From Prochlorococcus marinus XMU1406 (lineage in GTDB: Bacteria; Cyanobacteriota; Cyanobacteriia; PCC-6307; Cyanobiaceae), in assembly GCF_017696055.1 (NCBI RefSeq), contig NZ_JAAORG010000001.1:1-64000 (forward strand): a stretch of DNA of 64,000 nt. Reading direction: 5' to 3'. A program made the translations under genes and the position numbers. Position 1 is the first letter of the stretch. The number at the start of each line of letters is the position of its first letter. Of this stretch, positions 10,366 through 19,132 are shown in pieces. The notes under the pieces were generated by a model. That model did not search any database and had not been told where the DNA came from. It saw nothing but the letters and a program-made list of their open reading frames with translations.

Positions 10366-11100
10366 TTGGTTAAATCTAATCAAAATCAAGATTCGAATTT
10401 AGGATCTAGGCTTCAACAAGATCTAAAAAATGATCTTATAGCTGGATTGTTGGTTGTAATACCCTTAGCAACAACAATCTGGCTATCATCATTAGTTAGT
10501 AAATTTGTTTTAACGTTAGTTACTTCAGTTCCAAAGCAATTAAATCCATTCATTACTTTAAATCCTTTATTACAAGATTTAATTAATCTTACTTTAGGCT
10601 TAACTGTTCCTTTATTAGCTATTTTGCTTATAGGCTTGATGGCGAGAAATTTTGTAGGAAGGTGGTTATTAGAATTTGGAGAGGGGACTCTATCAAAAAT
10701 TCCAGTAGCTGGAGCGGTTTATAAAACTCTTAAACAATTGCTGGAAACTTTCCTAAGTAATAAATCTAATAGGTTTAGAAGAGTTGTTTTAGTCGAATAT
10801 CCTCGTGAGGGACTCTATAGTGTAGGTTTTGTAACTGGAGATGTAGGACCTTCTCTACAGCCAGAATTAGAAGAAAAGTTACTTAGTGTTTTTATACCTA
10901 CAGCACCAAATCCAACAACTGGGTGGTATACACTCGTTCCTGAATCTTCTGTTAAGGATTTGGATATTTCAGTTGAAGATGCTTTTAGAACAATAATTTC
11001 GGCAGGAATAGTTAATCCAGATGAGAAAAATAACACTACAAATCCAACATTTTCAAAATTGTTTTCTCAATTACGAGCTTCAACTAATACTTCTTCTTAA
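10366..11100 (+). CDS. DUF502 family membrane protein
   Basis: The 244-residue protein has two strongly hydrophobic segments (residues about 25-50 and 70-95), followed by a conserved soluble part containing SKIPVAGAVYKTLKQL and PTAPNPTTGWYTLVP. These are hallmark blocks of DUF502, a family of bacterial and plant membrane proteins (the plant relatives are called COV-like). The start is TTG at 10366; no ATG is suitably placed. The following nusB gene abuts it directly, so they are likely one transcript. Function is unknown. Confidence 0.9.
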   Translation: MVKSNQNQDSNLGSRLQQDLKNDLIAGLLVVIPLATTIWLSSLVSKFVLTLVTSVPKQLNPFITLNPLLQDLINLTLGLTVPLLAILLIGLMARNFVGRWLLEFGEGTLSKIPVAGAVYKTLKQLLETFLSNKSNRFRRVVLVEYPREGLYSVGFVTGDVGPSLQPELEEKLLSVFIPTAPNPTTGWYTLVPESSVKDLDISVEDAFRTIISAGIVNPDEKNNTTNPTFSKLFSQLRASTNTSS

Positions 11101-11103
11101 TTG

Positions 11104-11721
11104 ATGCATAATAGATCTCTTTCGAGAGAATTATCCTTAATTTCTCTCGGCTTAATAAAAGATAAAGGTGATTTTAAATTAAATAAATTTCAGATAGAGG
11201 AAATTTTTGAATCTGCTTTGGACGCTCTAATAAACCATTGCAGAGAGGAATTAGATAATTGCGAGTCACAATTAGAAAATGCTTCACAAAAAATATTAGA
11301 TAGTGAATTGCAAGAAGGCGTTGATTCGTCTTATGCAAATGTTCGAGATGAGTTAAAAAAATCTTTAATAAAAATTGAAACTGTTATGAATACACTCTCA
11401 GTAACTTTAGACTTTCCAAAATTAATTGTTTCAAGCGGTCATATTGACATTAGAGAGGATGTGAATCAAAGGATTTGTAATATAATTAACAACCTTAAAA
11501 GTATTGATTCTGATATCGATCAAGCAATGGATGGTTGGAGATTAAAAAGATTACCAAGAATTGACAGGGATATTTTGCGTCTAGCTTACGTGGACATCAA
11601 TTTTTTGAACACACCTGTCGCTGTTGCTTGTGATGAGGCCGTTAATTTAGCTAATAAATATAGTGATCTACAAGGAAGAAAATTTATAAATGGAGTTTTA
11701 AGGAGATTACAAACAATTTAA
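11104..11721 (+). CDS. nusB: Transcription antitermination factor NusB
   Basis: The product is about 205 residues from the ATG at 11104; an in-frame TTG lies directly before it. The C-terminal half has the NusB core pattern DGWRLKRLPRIDRDILRLA followed by NTPVAVACDEAVNLANKY and FINGVLRRL. The N-terminal half is longer than in E. coli NusB (139 aa), with a helical insertion as is usual in cyanobacteria. NusB binds boxA RNA with NusE (S10) to prevent premature termination in rRNA operons. It lies between a DUF502 gene and ftsY, all in one direction. Confidence 0.95.
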   Translation: MHNRSLSRELSLISLGLIKDKGDFKLNKFQIEEIFESALDALINHCREELDNCESQLENASQKILDSELQEGVDSSYANVRDELKKSLIKIETVMNTLSVTLDFPKLIVSSGHIDIREDVNQRICNIINNLKSIDSDIDQAMDGWRLKRLPRIDRDILRLAYVDINFLNTPVAVACDEAVNLANKYSDLQGRKFINGVLRRLQTI

Positions 11722-11787
11722 TTATCATTATTATTTGATATAAATAAATAGTATTTTAAAATTATTAAATACGAATTTTAAATAATA

Positions 11788-13167
11788 ATGACTAATACTG
11801 ATTCCGATAATTCTCGTGAGTGGGCTGCACAAGCTTATGCACTTTTAAAAAAACGACAGGAAGAGCAAAAGCAAGAATTACAGAAACAGGAAGAACAAAA
11901 GCAAGAATTACAGAAACAGGAAGAACAAAAGCAAGAATTACAGAAACAGGAAGAACAAAAGCAAGAATTACAGAAACAGGAAGAACAAAAGCAAGAATTA
12001 CAGAAACAGGAAGAACAAAAGCAAGAATTACAGAAACAGGAAGAACAAAAGCAAGAATTACAGAAACAGGAAGAACAAAAGCAAGAATTGATTGTTATTG
12101 CTAATAAAGAAAATATTTCTGGACAGTCTAAAACTATTGCTGAAGCTGAATTAGGAGAATTTGATGATAACTTTACTTGGTCTGCAATGGTATTAGCTGC
12201 TCAAGGAAAAAAAATAAATCAAATATCGATTGATGAAATTGATTGGTTAACTAAATTACGGAAAGGATTAGAAGAAACCCGAAAAGGATTTGTTACAGAA
12301 TTATTGGATAAATTTGGAGACGATCCTCTTACGCCTGAGTCTCTTGATGATTTAGAGACTCTATTAATAAGAGCTGATGTAGGGATTGATTCAACTGATA
12401 AAGTTATAAGTTCTCTCAGAACAAAATTAAACGAGGAAGTCGTTGGTGGAGAAGCAGGAATAAAATTCTTGAAGAATCAATTAAAATTAATTATCGATAA
12501 ACCAATAAAAAATTCTGGTACTGATCTCTTAGTTCCACAAAAGGGTAAGTTAAATATATGGCTATTAGTAGGAGTAAATGGTGTCGGTAAAACTACTACA
12601 TTAGGAAAATTAGCATATTTGTCATCCAAAAGTAATTATAAAACTTTGATAGCTGCGGCTGATACTTTTAGAGCGGCTGCAGTAGAACAACTTAAAGTAT
12701 GGGGAGATAGAAGTAATGTTGACGTTATATCTAATCAATCAAAAAATGCTGATCCAGCTGCTGTAGTTTTTGATGCAATTAATTCTGCAAAAAAAAGAGA
12801 TGTAGATTTATTACTTGTTGATACAGCGGGTAGATTACAAACAAAAAATAATTTGATGGATGAATTAGCAAAAATAAAAAAAATCATTGATAAAAAGGTT
12901 CCAGATGCAATTGTTGAATCATTATTAGTTTTAGATGCAAGTCAAGGTCAAAACGGCTTAAAGCAAGCAAAAAGTTTCGCGAAATCAGCAGATTTAAGTG
13001 GAGCAATTATTACTAAATTAGATGGGACTTCTAGAGGAGGAGTCTCTTTAGCTGTATCTGAAGAAGTAAATTTGCCTATAAGGTTTATTGGAGCTGGAGA
13101 AGGTATAAAAGATTTGAGACCATTTAATAGTTATGAATTTGTAGAGGCTATGCTCGCAGATAAATAA
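11788..13167 (+). CDS. ftsY: Signal recognition particle receptor FtsY
   Basis: The C-terminal NG domain carries the SRP-GTPase motifs: GVNGVGKTT (about 262-270), DTFRAAAVEQL, DTAGR (about 345-349), TKLDG (about 409-413) and GEGIKDLRPF near the end. FtsY docks the SRP-ribosome complex at the membrane translocon. The acidic N-terminal A domain is unusual: eight copies of QEEQKQEL spaced by QK occupy residues about 23-102, encoded by an almost perfect 30-bp tandem repeat. This should form a long, very hydrophilic helix or coiled coil. The 459-residue length depends on the copy number of that repeat. Confidence 0.97.
   Translation: MTNTDSDNSREWAAQAYALLKKRQEEQKQELQKQEEQKQELQKQEEQKQELQKQEEQKQELQKQEEQKQELQKQEEQKQELQKQEEQKQELQKQEEQKQELIVIANKENISGQSKTIAEAELGEFDDNFTWSAMVLAAQGKKINQISIDEIDWLTKLRKGLEETRKGFVTELLDKFGDDPLTPESLDDLETLLIRADVGIDSTDKVISSLRTKLNEEVVGGEAGIKFLKNQLKLIIDKPIKNSGTDLLVPQKGKLNIWLLVGVNGVGKTTTLGKLAYLSSKSNYKTLIAAADTFRAAAVEQLKVWGDRSNVDVISNQSKNADPAAVVFDAINSAKKRDVDLLLVDTAGRLQTKNNLMDELAKIKKIIDKKVPDAIVESLLVLDASQGQNGLKQAKSFAKSADLSGAIITKLDGTSRGGVSLAVSEEVNLPIRFIGAGEGIKDLRPFNSYEFVEAMLADK
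11857..12090 (+). repeat. 30-bp tandem repeat inside ftsY
   Basis: Seven full 30-bp units run from 11881 to 12090, preceded by a partial, slightly divergent unit from 11857. Lines of 60 bases repeat identically three times, and only the last unit changes its final base (ttg instead of tta). The unit length is a multiple of three, so gain or loss of copies keeps ftsY in frame. The near absence of substitutions suggests recent expansion or ongoing homogenisation by slippage. Confidence 0.97.
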
Positions 13168-13234
13168 ATATTTAATTAATTTTTTTTAAAAATTTAAATT
13201 TAATGTTAAAACATAACTATCTATTAGATTTGTT

Positions 13235-14578
13235 TTGACAAATAATAAAAAAGACAAAATATTTTCGAACAAATTTATTCAAAATTTTTTAGAAAACGAA
13301 TCTATAGAAACTTTAAAAAATAAATATAAATTTGCTGAAATCGCATCTTCATTAGCGTATTATTTAAAATCATTTTCCAACATAAATAAATTACTGGATT
13401 ATGTATGCTTAATTTTTAAACATATTTTTTCTGAGAATATTATCTTAATCATTCCTTTAAATTATGAGGGTAAGATATGGAACGAAAATATAAAAATTTC
13501 TGCTAATGATCAACATTTAACAATTCATGAGGAAATTAATAGTTTTTTGAATCAATTTCATTTTTCAAAAAATTTTAAAATAAGAGAAATTCTAACTTTT
13601 GAAAATGCTTTAAAAAATAATTTCAAAGAATATAACATTGAAACAAAAAAAATACTATCTAGAGGTAAATGTAGAGGATTTATTTACATTTTTAGCAAAG
13701 ACATCTCTGAGCAGTCGATTACTGAAGACAGTAATTTTAATTTTGTCGAAAATTGTCTAGCTGTTGGATTAGAAAATCATTATTTAATAAAAGCAAAGAA
13801 AAAGCATGAAAACGTAGATAGAGAAATTTCCACTGGTGCAGAAATTCAATCTCAATTACTCCCAGATTATTGTCCAGTTATTTATGGTCTAGACCTGGCT
13901 GCGCATTGTAGACCAGCTCTCCAGCTCGGAGGGGATTACTATGATTTTATGTGTTTAAAGACGAATATCTCTGAAAAAAGAAAAGAAAAAGCAAGGTGGG
14001 CCTTTGTAATAGGTGATGTCATGGGTAAAGGTATTCCAGCCGGTCTTTTAATGACTATGTTAAGAGGAATGCTACGTGCAGAGGTTCTTACAGGTCTGCC
14101 TCCAGATAGAATTTTGCATGATTTGAATCAACTAGCACTAAATGATTTAGATCAATCGCATAGATTTGTGACATTATTTTACTCAGATTATGACCCTAGA
14201 ACTAGAAAATTGAGGTTCGCTAATGCAGCTCATAATCCTCCTCTACTTTGGAAAAGTTCAGATCAGACAATTATCAAATTAGATGCAGAAGGATTTGTAC
14301 TTGGACTACAAAAAAATGCTGAATATCATTGTGGTGAAATCAAGCTTAATGAAAATGATTTAGTTCTTTATTACACAGATGGAGTAATTGATACTTCTAA
14401 TTCTTTAGGGGAAAGATTTGATGAGGAAAGGTTAATTAAAACCCTTATAAAATTATGTAAGCAATCTTATACATCACAAGAAATTTTAAATAAAATATTT
14501 AAAAAGTTAGATGATTTTACAGGTCAAAATAGACATCTGGAAGATGACGCATCTATGGTTATTTTTCAATTGAAATAG
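13235..14578 (+). CDS. RsbU/SpoIIE-type PP2C serine phosphatase
   Basis: Residues about 195-447 form a SpoIIE-type PP2C phosphatase. The visible blocks are AEIQSQLLP, GGDYYDF, VIGDVMGKGIPAGLLM, NAAHNPPLL, YYTDGVIDTS and EDDASMVIFQ, with the aspartates that bind Mn or Mg. The N-terminal ~190 residues look like a degenerate GAF-type sensor domain. Such phosphatases usually act in partner-switching pathways by dephosphorylating anti-sigma-factor antagonists, but no kinase or antagonist gene lies beside it. The start is TTG at 13235. Confidence 0.88.
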   Translation: MTNNKKDKIFSNKFIQNFLENESIETLKNKYKFAEIASSLAYYLKSFSNINKLLDYVCLIFKHIFSENIILIIPLNYEGKIWNENIKISANDQHLTIHEEINSFLNQFHFSKNFKIREILTFENALKNNFKEYNIETKKILSRGKCRGFIYIFSKDISEQSITEDSNFNFVENCLAVGLENHYLIKAKKKHENVDREISTGAEIQSQLLPDYCPVIYGLDLAAHCRPALQLGGDYYDFMCLKTNISEKRKEKARWAFVIGDVMGKGIPAGLLMTMLRGMLRAEVLTGLPPDRILHDLNQLALNDLDQSHRFVTLFYSDYDPRTRKLRFANAAHNPPLLWKSSDQTIIKLDAEGFVLGLQKNAEYHCGEIKLNENDLVLYYTDGVIDTSNSLGERFDEERLIKTLIKLCKQSYTSQEILNKIFKKLDDFTGQNRHLEDDASMVIFQLK

Positions 14579-14639
14579 ATATTTTTGTCACTTTTATAAA
14601 AAAATGCTTTATTAGAGGTAATTAAAGTTTTTAATTAAT

Positions 14640-16019
14640 ATGGCAAAAGTTTGGAGTAAGAGGTTTGATAATGCACTTGACCCTTTTATTGAAAAGTTTA
14701 ATGCCTCAATTGGTTTTGATAGAAAGCTTATTTTAGAAGATATAGATTGCTCGGTTGCTCATGCGAAAATGCTTGGCAAAACTCAAGTTTTATCTTCTAT
14801 TGAAGCTTCGCAAATTATTAATGGTCTAGAGTCAATAAAAGTTCAATATTTGGAGGGTAAATTTTCTCCTAGTCCACCTTCTGAAGATATTCACTATTGC
14901 ATAGAAGAAAAACTGATCAGTTTAATTGGTGAAACTGGAAAAAAATTACACACAGGTAGAAGTAGAAATGATCAAGTCGGTACAGATATAAGATTGTGGC
15001 TAAGAAAAGAGATTGACAATGTTGAAATTTTAATAACTCATTTGCAAAAATCCTTCTTAAATCATGCCAAATCTAATATTTATACCTTAATTCCTGGATA
15101 TACCCACATGCAAAGAGCTCAACCATTATCTTTGGCTCATCATTTATTGGCTTACATAGAAATGCTCCAAAGAGATCGTGAAAGGTTTAAAGAAGTACGC
15201 GCAAGAGTTAATATTTCTCCTTTAGGCGCTGCAGCATTAGCTGGAACAAAAATAAAAATAGATAGGCAATTTACAGCTGCAGAATTGGGTTTTGAAAAGA
15301 TTTATAAAAATAGTATTGATGCTGTAAGTGACAGAGATTTTTGTATAGAGTTTGTTTCTGCATCTGCCCTGTTAATGTCTCATTTAAGTAAAATTTCAGA
15401 GGAAATAATTTTATGGGTAACTGATGAATTTTCTTTTGCAAAATTAACAGATAAATGTGCCACAGGAAGTAGTTTAATGCCGCAGAAAAAAAATCCTGAC
15501 GTTCCAGAATTGATAAGAGGTAAGACGGGAAGAGTGTTTGGACATCTTCAGGCATTATTAACTATGGTCAAAGGGGTGCCACTTTCATACAATAAGGATT
15601 TTCAAGAGGATAAAGAGCCAATATTTGATACTTCAGAAACAATATCATCTTGTATTAAAGCAATGACTATTCTAATTAATGAGGGCATTGAATTTAATAT
15701 CAAAAATTTATCTGATTCTGTAGAAAATGACTTTTCTAATGCGACTGATTTGGCAGATTACTTAGTTGGTAAAGATGTTCCTTTTAGGACCGCCTATCAA
15801 GTTGTTGGTGAAATAGTTAAATATTGCCTGGAGAGAAAAATGTTATTTAAAAATCTCAAGATTGATGAATTTAAAAAATTTCATCCCGAATTTGATGAGG
15901 ATGTTTTTGCGGATATTAAACCTCTTAATGTCGTTAAATCAAGAAATAGTGAAGGTGGTACAGGTTTTCTTCAGGTAGAAAAAGAGATAAATAATTGGCA
16001 AAAAAAATTGTTAATTTGA
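14640..16019 (+). CDS. argH: Argininosuccinate lyase
   Basis: ArgH splits argininosuccinate into arginine and fumarate, the last step of arginine synthesis. The 459-residue length is typical, and the superfamily signature [16 protein letters not shown] is seen at about 276-291, with the catalytic serine in its flexible loop. Other family blocks such as [11 protein letters not shown] and [11 protein letters not shown] are present. argJ, another arginine gene, is at 55880-57118, so the pathway is scattered as usual in cyanobacteria. A large hairpin with a T-run follows the stop. Confidence 0.97.
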   Translation: MAKVWSKRFDNALDPFIEKFNASIGFDRKLILEDIDCSVAHAKMLGKTQVLSSIEASQIINGLESIKVQYLEGKFSPSPPSEDIHYCIEEKLISLIGETGKKLHTGRSRNDQVGTDIRLWLRKEIDNVEILITHLQKSFLNHAKSNIYTLIPGYTHMQRAQPLSLAHHLLAYIEMLQRDRERFKEVRARVNISPLGAAALAGTKIKIDRQFTAAELGFEKIYKNSIDAVSDRDFCIEFVSASALLMSHLSKISEEIILWVTDEFSFAKLTDKCATGSSLMPQKKNPDVPELIRGKTGRVFGHLQALLTMVKGVPLSYNKDFQEDKEPIFDTSETISSCIKAMTILINEGIEFNIKNLSDSVENDFSNATDLADYLVGKDVPFRTAYQVVGEIVKYCLERKMLFKNLKIDEFKKFHPEFDEDVFADIKPLNVVKSRNSEGGTGFLQVEKEINNWQKKLLI

Positions 16020-16034
16020 ATCTCAATTATTTTT

Positions 16035-16104
16035 CTACAACATGGGTATGCTTTGAAGTAGAATAGTAAAGCAACGTTATCGAACTACCCATTGTAGTTT
16101 TTTT
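16035..16104 (+). promoter_or_regulatory. Hairpin with T-run between argH and the RNA-binding gene (leader element or terminator)
   Basis: The left arm CTACAACATGGGTA (16035-16048) pairs with TACCCATTGTAG (16086-16097), leaving a two-base bulge. Inside the loop a second stem is possible (GCTTT at 16050-16054 with AAAGC at 16068-16072). Seven T's follow at 16098-16104. The structure could be the argH terminator or a structured 5' leader of the RNA-binding gene starting at 16135. Folding was done by eye only. Confidence 0.5.
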
Positions 16105-16134
16105 ATAAGGTAAATTTTCTTTGTTGAGTTTAAA

Positions 16135-16791
16135 GTGAGTATTTTTGTTGGCAATTTGCCGTTCCGCGCAGAGCGTGAAGATGTTATACAGTTATTTACC
16201 CCTTTTGGTGAGGTTTTAAATTGTTCTCTTCCCCTAGAGAGAGATACTGGTAGGAAGAGAGGATTCGCATTTATCGAAATGGCAGATGAAGCTATTGAGT
16301 CAACAGCGATAGATGGCTTGCAAGGCAAGGAACTTATGGGTAGACCATTAAGAATTAATAAAGCTGAGCCAAGAGGTTCTGGTGGATCTCGTAAAGGAGG
16401 AAGAGGTGGCTACGGTGGTGGCGGTAATAATGGTGGTTACGGTGGTGGCGGTGGCTACGGTGGTGGCGGTGGCTACGGTGGCGGCGGCAATAATGGTGGC
16501 TACAGTGGCGGCGGCTACGGTGGTGGCGGCAATAATGGTGGCTACGGTGGTGGCGGCAATAATGGTGGCTACGGTGGTGGCGGCAATAATGGTGGCTACG
16601 GTGGTGGCGGTGGCTATGGTGGTGGTAGTTCTGAATCTAATAGCTCATACACTAATAAATCTTCTGGAGCAGATGGTTGGGAAGATAGAAGTTATGGGAA
16701 TTCTTCTGAAAATTCTGATTACGAAAGTGGTAGGAGCAGGAGAAAAAGGGGAGTGTCTAATGAGAGTAATTCTTCAAATGAGACAAATTAG
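16135..16791 (+). CDS. Glycine-rich RRM RNA-binding protein (cyanobacterial Rbp type)
   Basis: Residues 1-80 form one RRM domain with RNP2 IFVGNL at the N-terminus and RNP1 RKRGFAFIEM near 42-51. From about residue 90 to 165 the chain is almost only Gly, Tyr and Asn in GGYGGGGNN-type repeats, ending in a Ser/Arg-rich tail. Cyanobacterial Rbp proteins of this build are typically cold-induced RNA chaperones. The start is GTG at 16135. The low-complexity tail is longer than in many relatives and could support phase separation, which is inference. The stop overlaps the dusA stop by four bases. Confidence 0.95.
   Translation: MSIFVGNLPFRAEREDVIQLFTPFGEVLNCSLPLERDTGRKRGFAFIEMADEAIESTAIDGLQGKELMGRPLRINKAEPRGSGGSRKGGRGGYGGGGNNGGYGGGGGYGGGGGYGGGGNNGGYSGGGYGGGGNNGGYGGGGNNGGYGGGGNNGGYGGGGGYGGGSSESNSSYTNKSSGADGWEDRSYGNSSENSDYESGRSRRKRGVSNESNSSNETN
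16405..16626 (+). repeat. GC-rich Gly-Tyr-Asn coding repeats
   Basis: Tandem units built from ggtggctacggtggtggcgg, with or without an aataat insert, give a GC-rich island in an otherwise AT-rich sequence. Unit length varies (about 15-27 bases) and always stays a multiple of three. The repeats encode the glycine-rich tail of the RNA-binding protein. Third positions are mostly T or C rather than A, unlike nearby genes. Confidence 0.9.
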
Positions 16792-17792
16792 AAACCCATT
16801 TCTTCAAGCGCTGTCGTTAATTTAAATATATATTCAATATTTAATTCTTTTTTTATAGATTTATTTGAAATTTGATTTCTCCAAATTTTCGCTTTTGGTA
16901 TACCTTCAACTAAATTTATAAGATGTTTACAAATATCCCAAGATTTTCCTCCATTACTTAAATGTGATTCTATATATGGAATTAAGGAGAATATAATATC
17001 TGAAGCAGATTTGGGTTTTGTATTAATTCCATAGATCTTTTTATCAATCTCAGACCATCTTAAGGGATGTTTATATACTGACCGTCCAATCATGACCCCA
17101 TCAAAATCATTTAAGGCTTTTAATGATTCGTCGATATTTGTTAAACCCCCATTGATTTCTATTAATAATTCTGGATTTGATTTTTTCAATTTTTTTACAA
17201 TATCGTAATTTAGTGGAGGGATTGTTCTATTTTGTTTTGGATTTAGACCTTTTAATATGGCTTTCCTTGCGTGAACAGTAAATCTGTCTGCACCGGCATT
17301 TGCGATTATTCTTACAAAATTATTCAAGTTAATGTAGCTATCATCGTTGTCTACACCTATTCTGTGTTTGATAGTAACCGGTAAGTTGCAATTATTTTTT
17401 AAGGATTCTATACATTTTGCTACTGTTTTAGGGTCTTTCATAAGTGAAGCGCCAAAATTTCCAGAACAGACTCTTGGACTCGGACAACCAACATTAAAGT
17501 TTATTTCGTCGTAGCCCCAATCCTGTGCCATTCGGGCTGCCTCTTTAAGGATTTTTGGATCGTCTCCACCAAACTGAATCGATATCGGATGTTCTTGACT
17601 ATTAAAATCTAGAAAATTTGCTTTGTTATTTGTATAAACTAAACTCTGGGCCACAATCATTTCCGTATACAATAAAGCCTCAGAACTTATTTTTCTCATT
17701 ATCATCCTGAAATGTCTATCAGTACAATCCATCATTGGAGCAATACTTAATTTATGAATATTTTTAATAGAATTAGGTTGAATAAAATTCAT
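16788..17792 (-). CDS. dusA: tRNA-dihydrouridine synthase, DusA type
   Basis: Dus enzymes reduce uridine to dihydrouridine in the tRNA D-loop with FMN and NADPH. The 334-residue protein starts near the FMN-binding block IAPMMDCTDRHFR (17-29), as in DusA. The catalytic Cys103 is in NVGCPSPRVCSGNFGASLM. HRIGVDN and EINGGL blocks also match. DusA acts at positions 20/20a in E. coli; the exact site here is inferred. It converges on the RNA-binding gene and is divergent from msrB with only 22 bases between starts. Confidence 0.93.
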   Translation of the reverse strand: MNFIQPNSIKNIHKLSIAPMMDCTDRHFRMIMRKISSEALLYTEMIVAQSLVYTNNKANFLDFNSQEHPISIQFGGDDPKILKEAARMAQDWGYDEINFNVGCPSPRVCSGNFGASLMKDPKTVAKCIESLKNNCNLPVTIKHRIGVDNDDSYINLNNFVRIIANAGADRFTVHARKAILKGLNPKQNRTIPPLNYDIVKKLKKSNPELLIEINGGLTNIDESLKALNDFDGVMIGRSVYKHPLRWSEIDKKIYGINTKPKSASDIIFSLIPYIESHLSNGGKSWDICKHLINLVEGIPKAKIWRNQISNKSIKKELNIEYIFKLTTALEEMGF

Positions 17793-17814
17793 TACTTTTT
17801 TGTGATTTAAATAT

Positions 17815-18309
17815 ATGAATCAATTTCTATCGAGAAGAACTTTTATTCTAATTCCTATTATGTCAATCTTAAAAATAATCTTTAAGCCTATACAAGTATT
17901 AGCATCTTCACTTTCTTCTAAAGAAGAGTGGAATTTCTCAAAAGACGAATGGAAATCTAGGCTTAGTCCAGAATCGTATTATATTTTGAGAGAGGAAGGG
18001 ACTGAAAGAGCCTTCAGCAGTCAATTAAATAATGAGAAAAGAAAAGGGATTTTTCACTGTGCAGGATGTGATTTGGCTCTTTTTTCCTCAGATAAAAAGT
18101 ATGATAGTGGTACAGGATGGCCAAGCTTTTGGGATTCAATTCAAGGATCAGTTGAAACAAAGGTTGATTTCAAGTTAATTGTCCCTAGAACTGAATATCA
18201 TTGTTCTAGATGCGGAGGCCATCAAGGACATGTCTTCAATGATGGTCCACTTCCCACTGGTAAAAGATACTGTAACAACGGATTAGCATTAAGGTTTGTT
18301 CCTGACTAA
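17815..18309 (+). CDS. msrB: Peptide methionine-R-sulfoxide reductase with Tat-like signal
   Basis: MsrB reduces the R-form of methionine sulfoxide in proteins. The zinc cysteines are C82, C85, C130 and C133 (CAGC and CSRC). The catalytic cysteine is C153 in [11 protein letters not shown], and GTGWPSFW is at about 99-106. The N-terminus reads [16 protein letters not shown], a twin-arginine motif plus hydrophobic segment, followed by VLASS as a possible cleavage site. The enzyme is thus probably exported folded to the periplasm or thylakoid lumen. Total length is 164 residues, about 35 longer than the catalytic domain. Confidence 0.94.
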   Translation: MNQFLSRRTFILIPIMSILKIIFKPIQVLASSLSSKEEWNFSKDEWKSRLSPESYYILREEGTERAFSSQLNNEKRKGIFHCAGCDLALFSSDKKYDSGTGWPSFWDSIQGSVETKVDFKLIVPRTEYHCSRCGGHQGHVFNDGPLPTGKRYCNNGLALRFVPD

Positions 18310-18316
18310 AAAATTG

Positions 18317-18330
18317 TGCGGCCTTCCGCA
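18317..18330 (+). terminator. Short GC-rich hairpin between msrB and grpE
   Basis: TGCGG and CCGCA can pair around a CCTT loop, 8 bases after the msrB stop, and are followed by a weak T-rich stretch (ACTTGTTTTG). It is unusually GC-rich for this genome's spacers. A weak terminator is the simplest reading, though the stem has only five pairs. Confidence 0.35.
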
Positions 18331-18383
18331 ACTTGTTTTGTGATTCACTTTATTGGAGAATAGTTTTATTAAATTTTAGAAAA

Positions 18384-19103
18384 ATGGTCGAAAATCAATC
18401 AGACATTACCGATAATAAAGATAATGATGTCGCTAATCAGGATAATCTTCCTGAAGAAACTTCATCAGAGAAAGATCTAAAGATTGAAAATGATGAATTA
18501 TCTCTTCATAAAACAGAAGAAATAAATACTGAAGAATTAAAAAATACTATTTCCAATAATGATGCAAGATTAGAACAATTAGAAAAAGAGCATGAAACAT
18601 TAAAAAATCAATATGTAAGAATTTCAGCTGATTTTGATAATTTTAGAAAAAGGCAATCTAGAGATCAGGACGATTTAAAAATACAACTTGTTTCAAAGAC
18701 TTTAACTGCAATACTGCCTATAGTTGATAATTTTGAGAGAGCAAGACAACAACTTAAACCAGAAAGTGAAGAAGCTCAAGCTCTTCATAGAAGTTATCAA
18801 GGATTGTATAAACAATTGGTAGAAGTTCTAAAACAACAGGGAGTGTCACCGATGAGAGTTGTTGGTCAGCAATTTGATCCAAATTTACATGAAGCTGTAT
18901 TAAGAGAGCCTAGTGAAGAGTTGAATGAAGATTATATTATTGAAGAATTGCAGCGAGGATATCATTTAGAAGGAAAGGTTTTAAGACATGCATTGGTTAA
19001 GGTTTCTATGGGGCCTGGTAAACAAAATTCACAACAGGAAGTAGAAAAGGATACAGTTGAAGGGGATATTGACTCAGAGGTAAATACTTCTGAAGATGTA
19101 TAA
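18384..19103 (+). CDS. grpE: GrpE nucleotide exchange factor
   Basis: GrpE releases ADP from DnaK so that substrate folding can cycle. From the ATG at 18384 the protein is 239 residues; an upstream in-frame TTG at 18333 would add an unconvincing 17-residue extension. Residues about 55-100 form the long helical coiled coil ([20 protein letters not shown]) leading into DNFRKR. The C-terminal beta domain shows [20 protein letters not shown]. The N- and C-termini are acidic and low in complexity. dnaJ follows 29 bases later, while dnaK is not in this window. Confidence 0.97.
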   Translation: MVENQSDITDNKDNDVANQDNLPEETSSEKDLKIENDELSLHKTEEINTEELKNTISNNDARLEQLEKEHETLKNQYVRISADFDNFRKRQSRDQDDLKIQLVSKTLTAILPIVDNFERARQQLKPESEEAQALHRSYQGLYKQLVEVLKQQGVSPMRVVGQQFDPNLHEAVLREPSEELNEDYIIEELQRGYHLEGKVLRHALVKVSMGPGKQNSQQEVEKDTVEGDIDSEVNTSEDV

Positions 19104-19132
19104 ATTCCAAATTCTTTTTTGATCATTATCTA

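Noticed and set aside
11857-12090. Repeat array considered as CRISPR
   Set aside because: The units are contiguous without spacers and lie inside ftsY.
11820-12104. Second open frame across the ftsY repeat (TGRTKARITE units)
   Set aside because: A 30-bp repeat without stops leaves other frames open by default; ftsY explains the region.
16382-16825. Hydrophobic open frame across the glycine repeats
   Set aside because: It is the out-of-frame reading of GGYGGGG repeats, not an independent protein.
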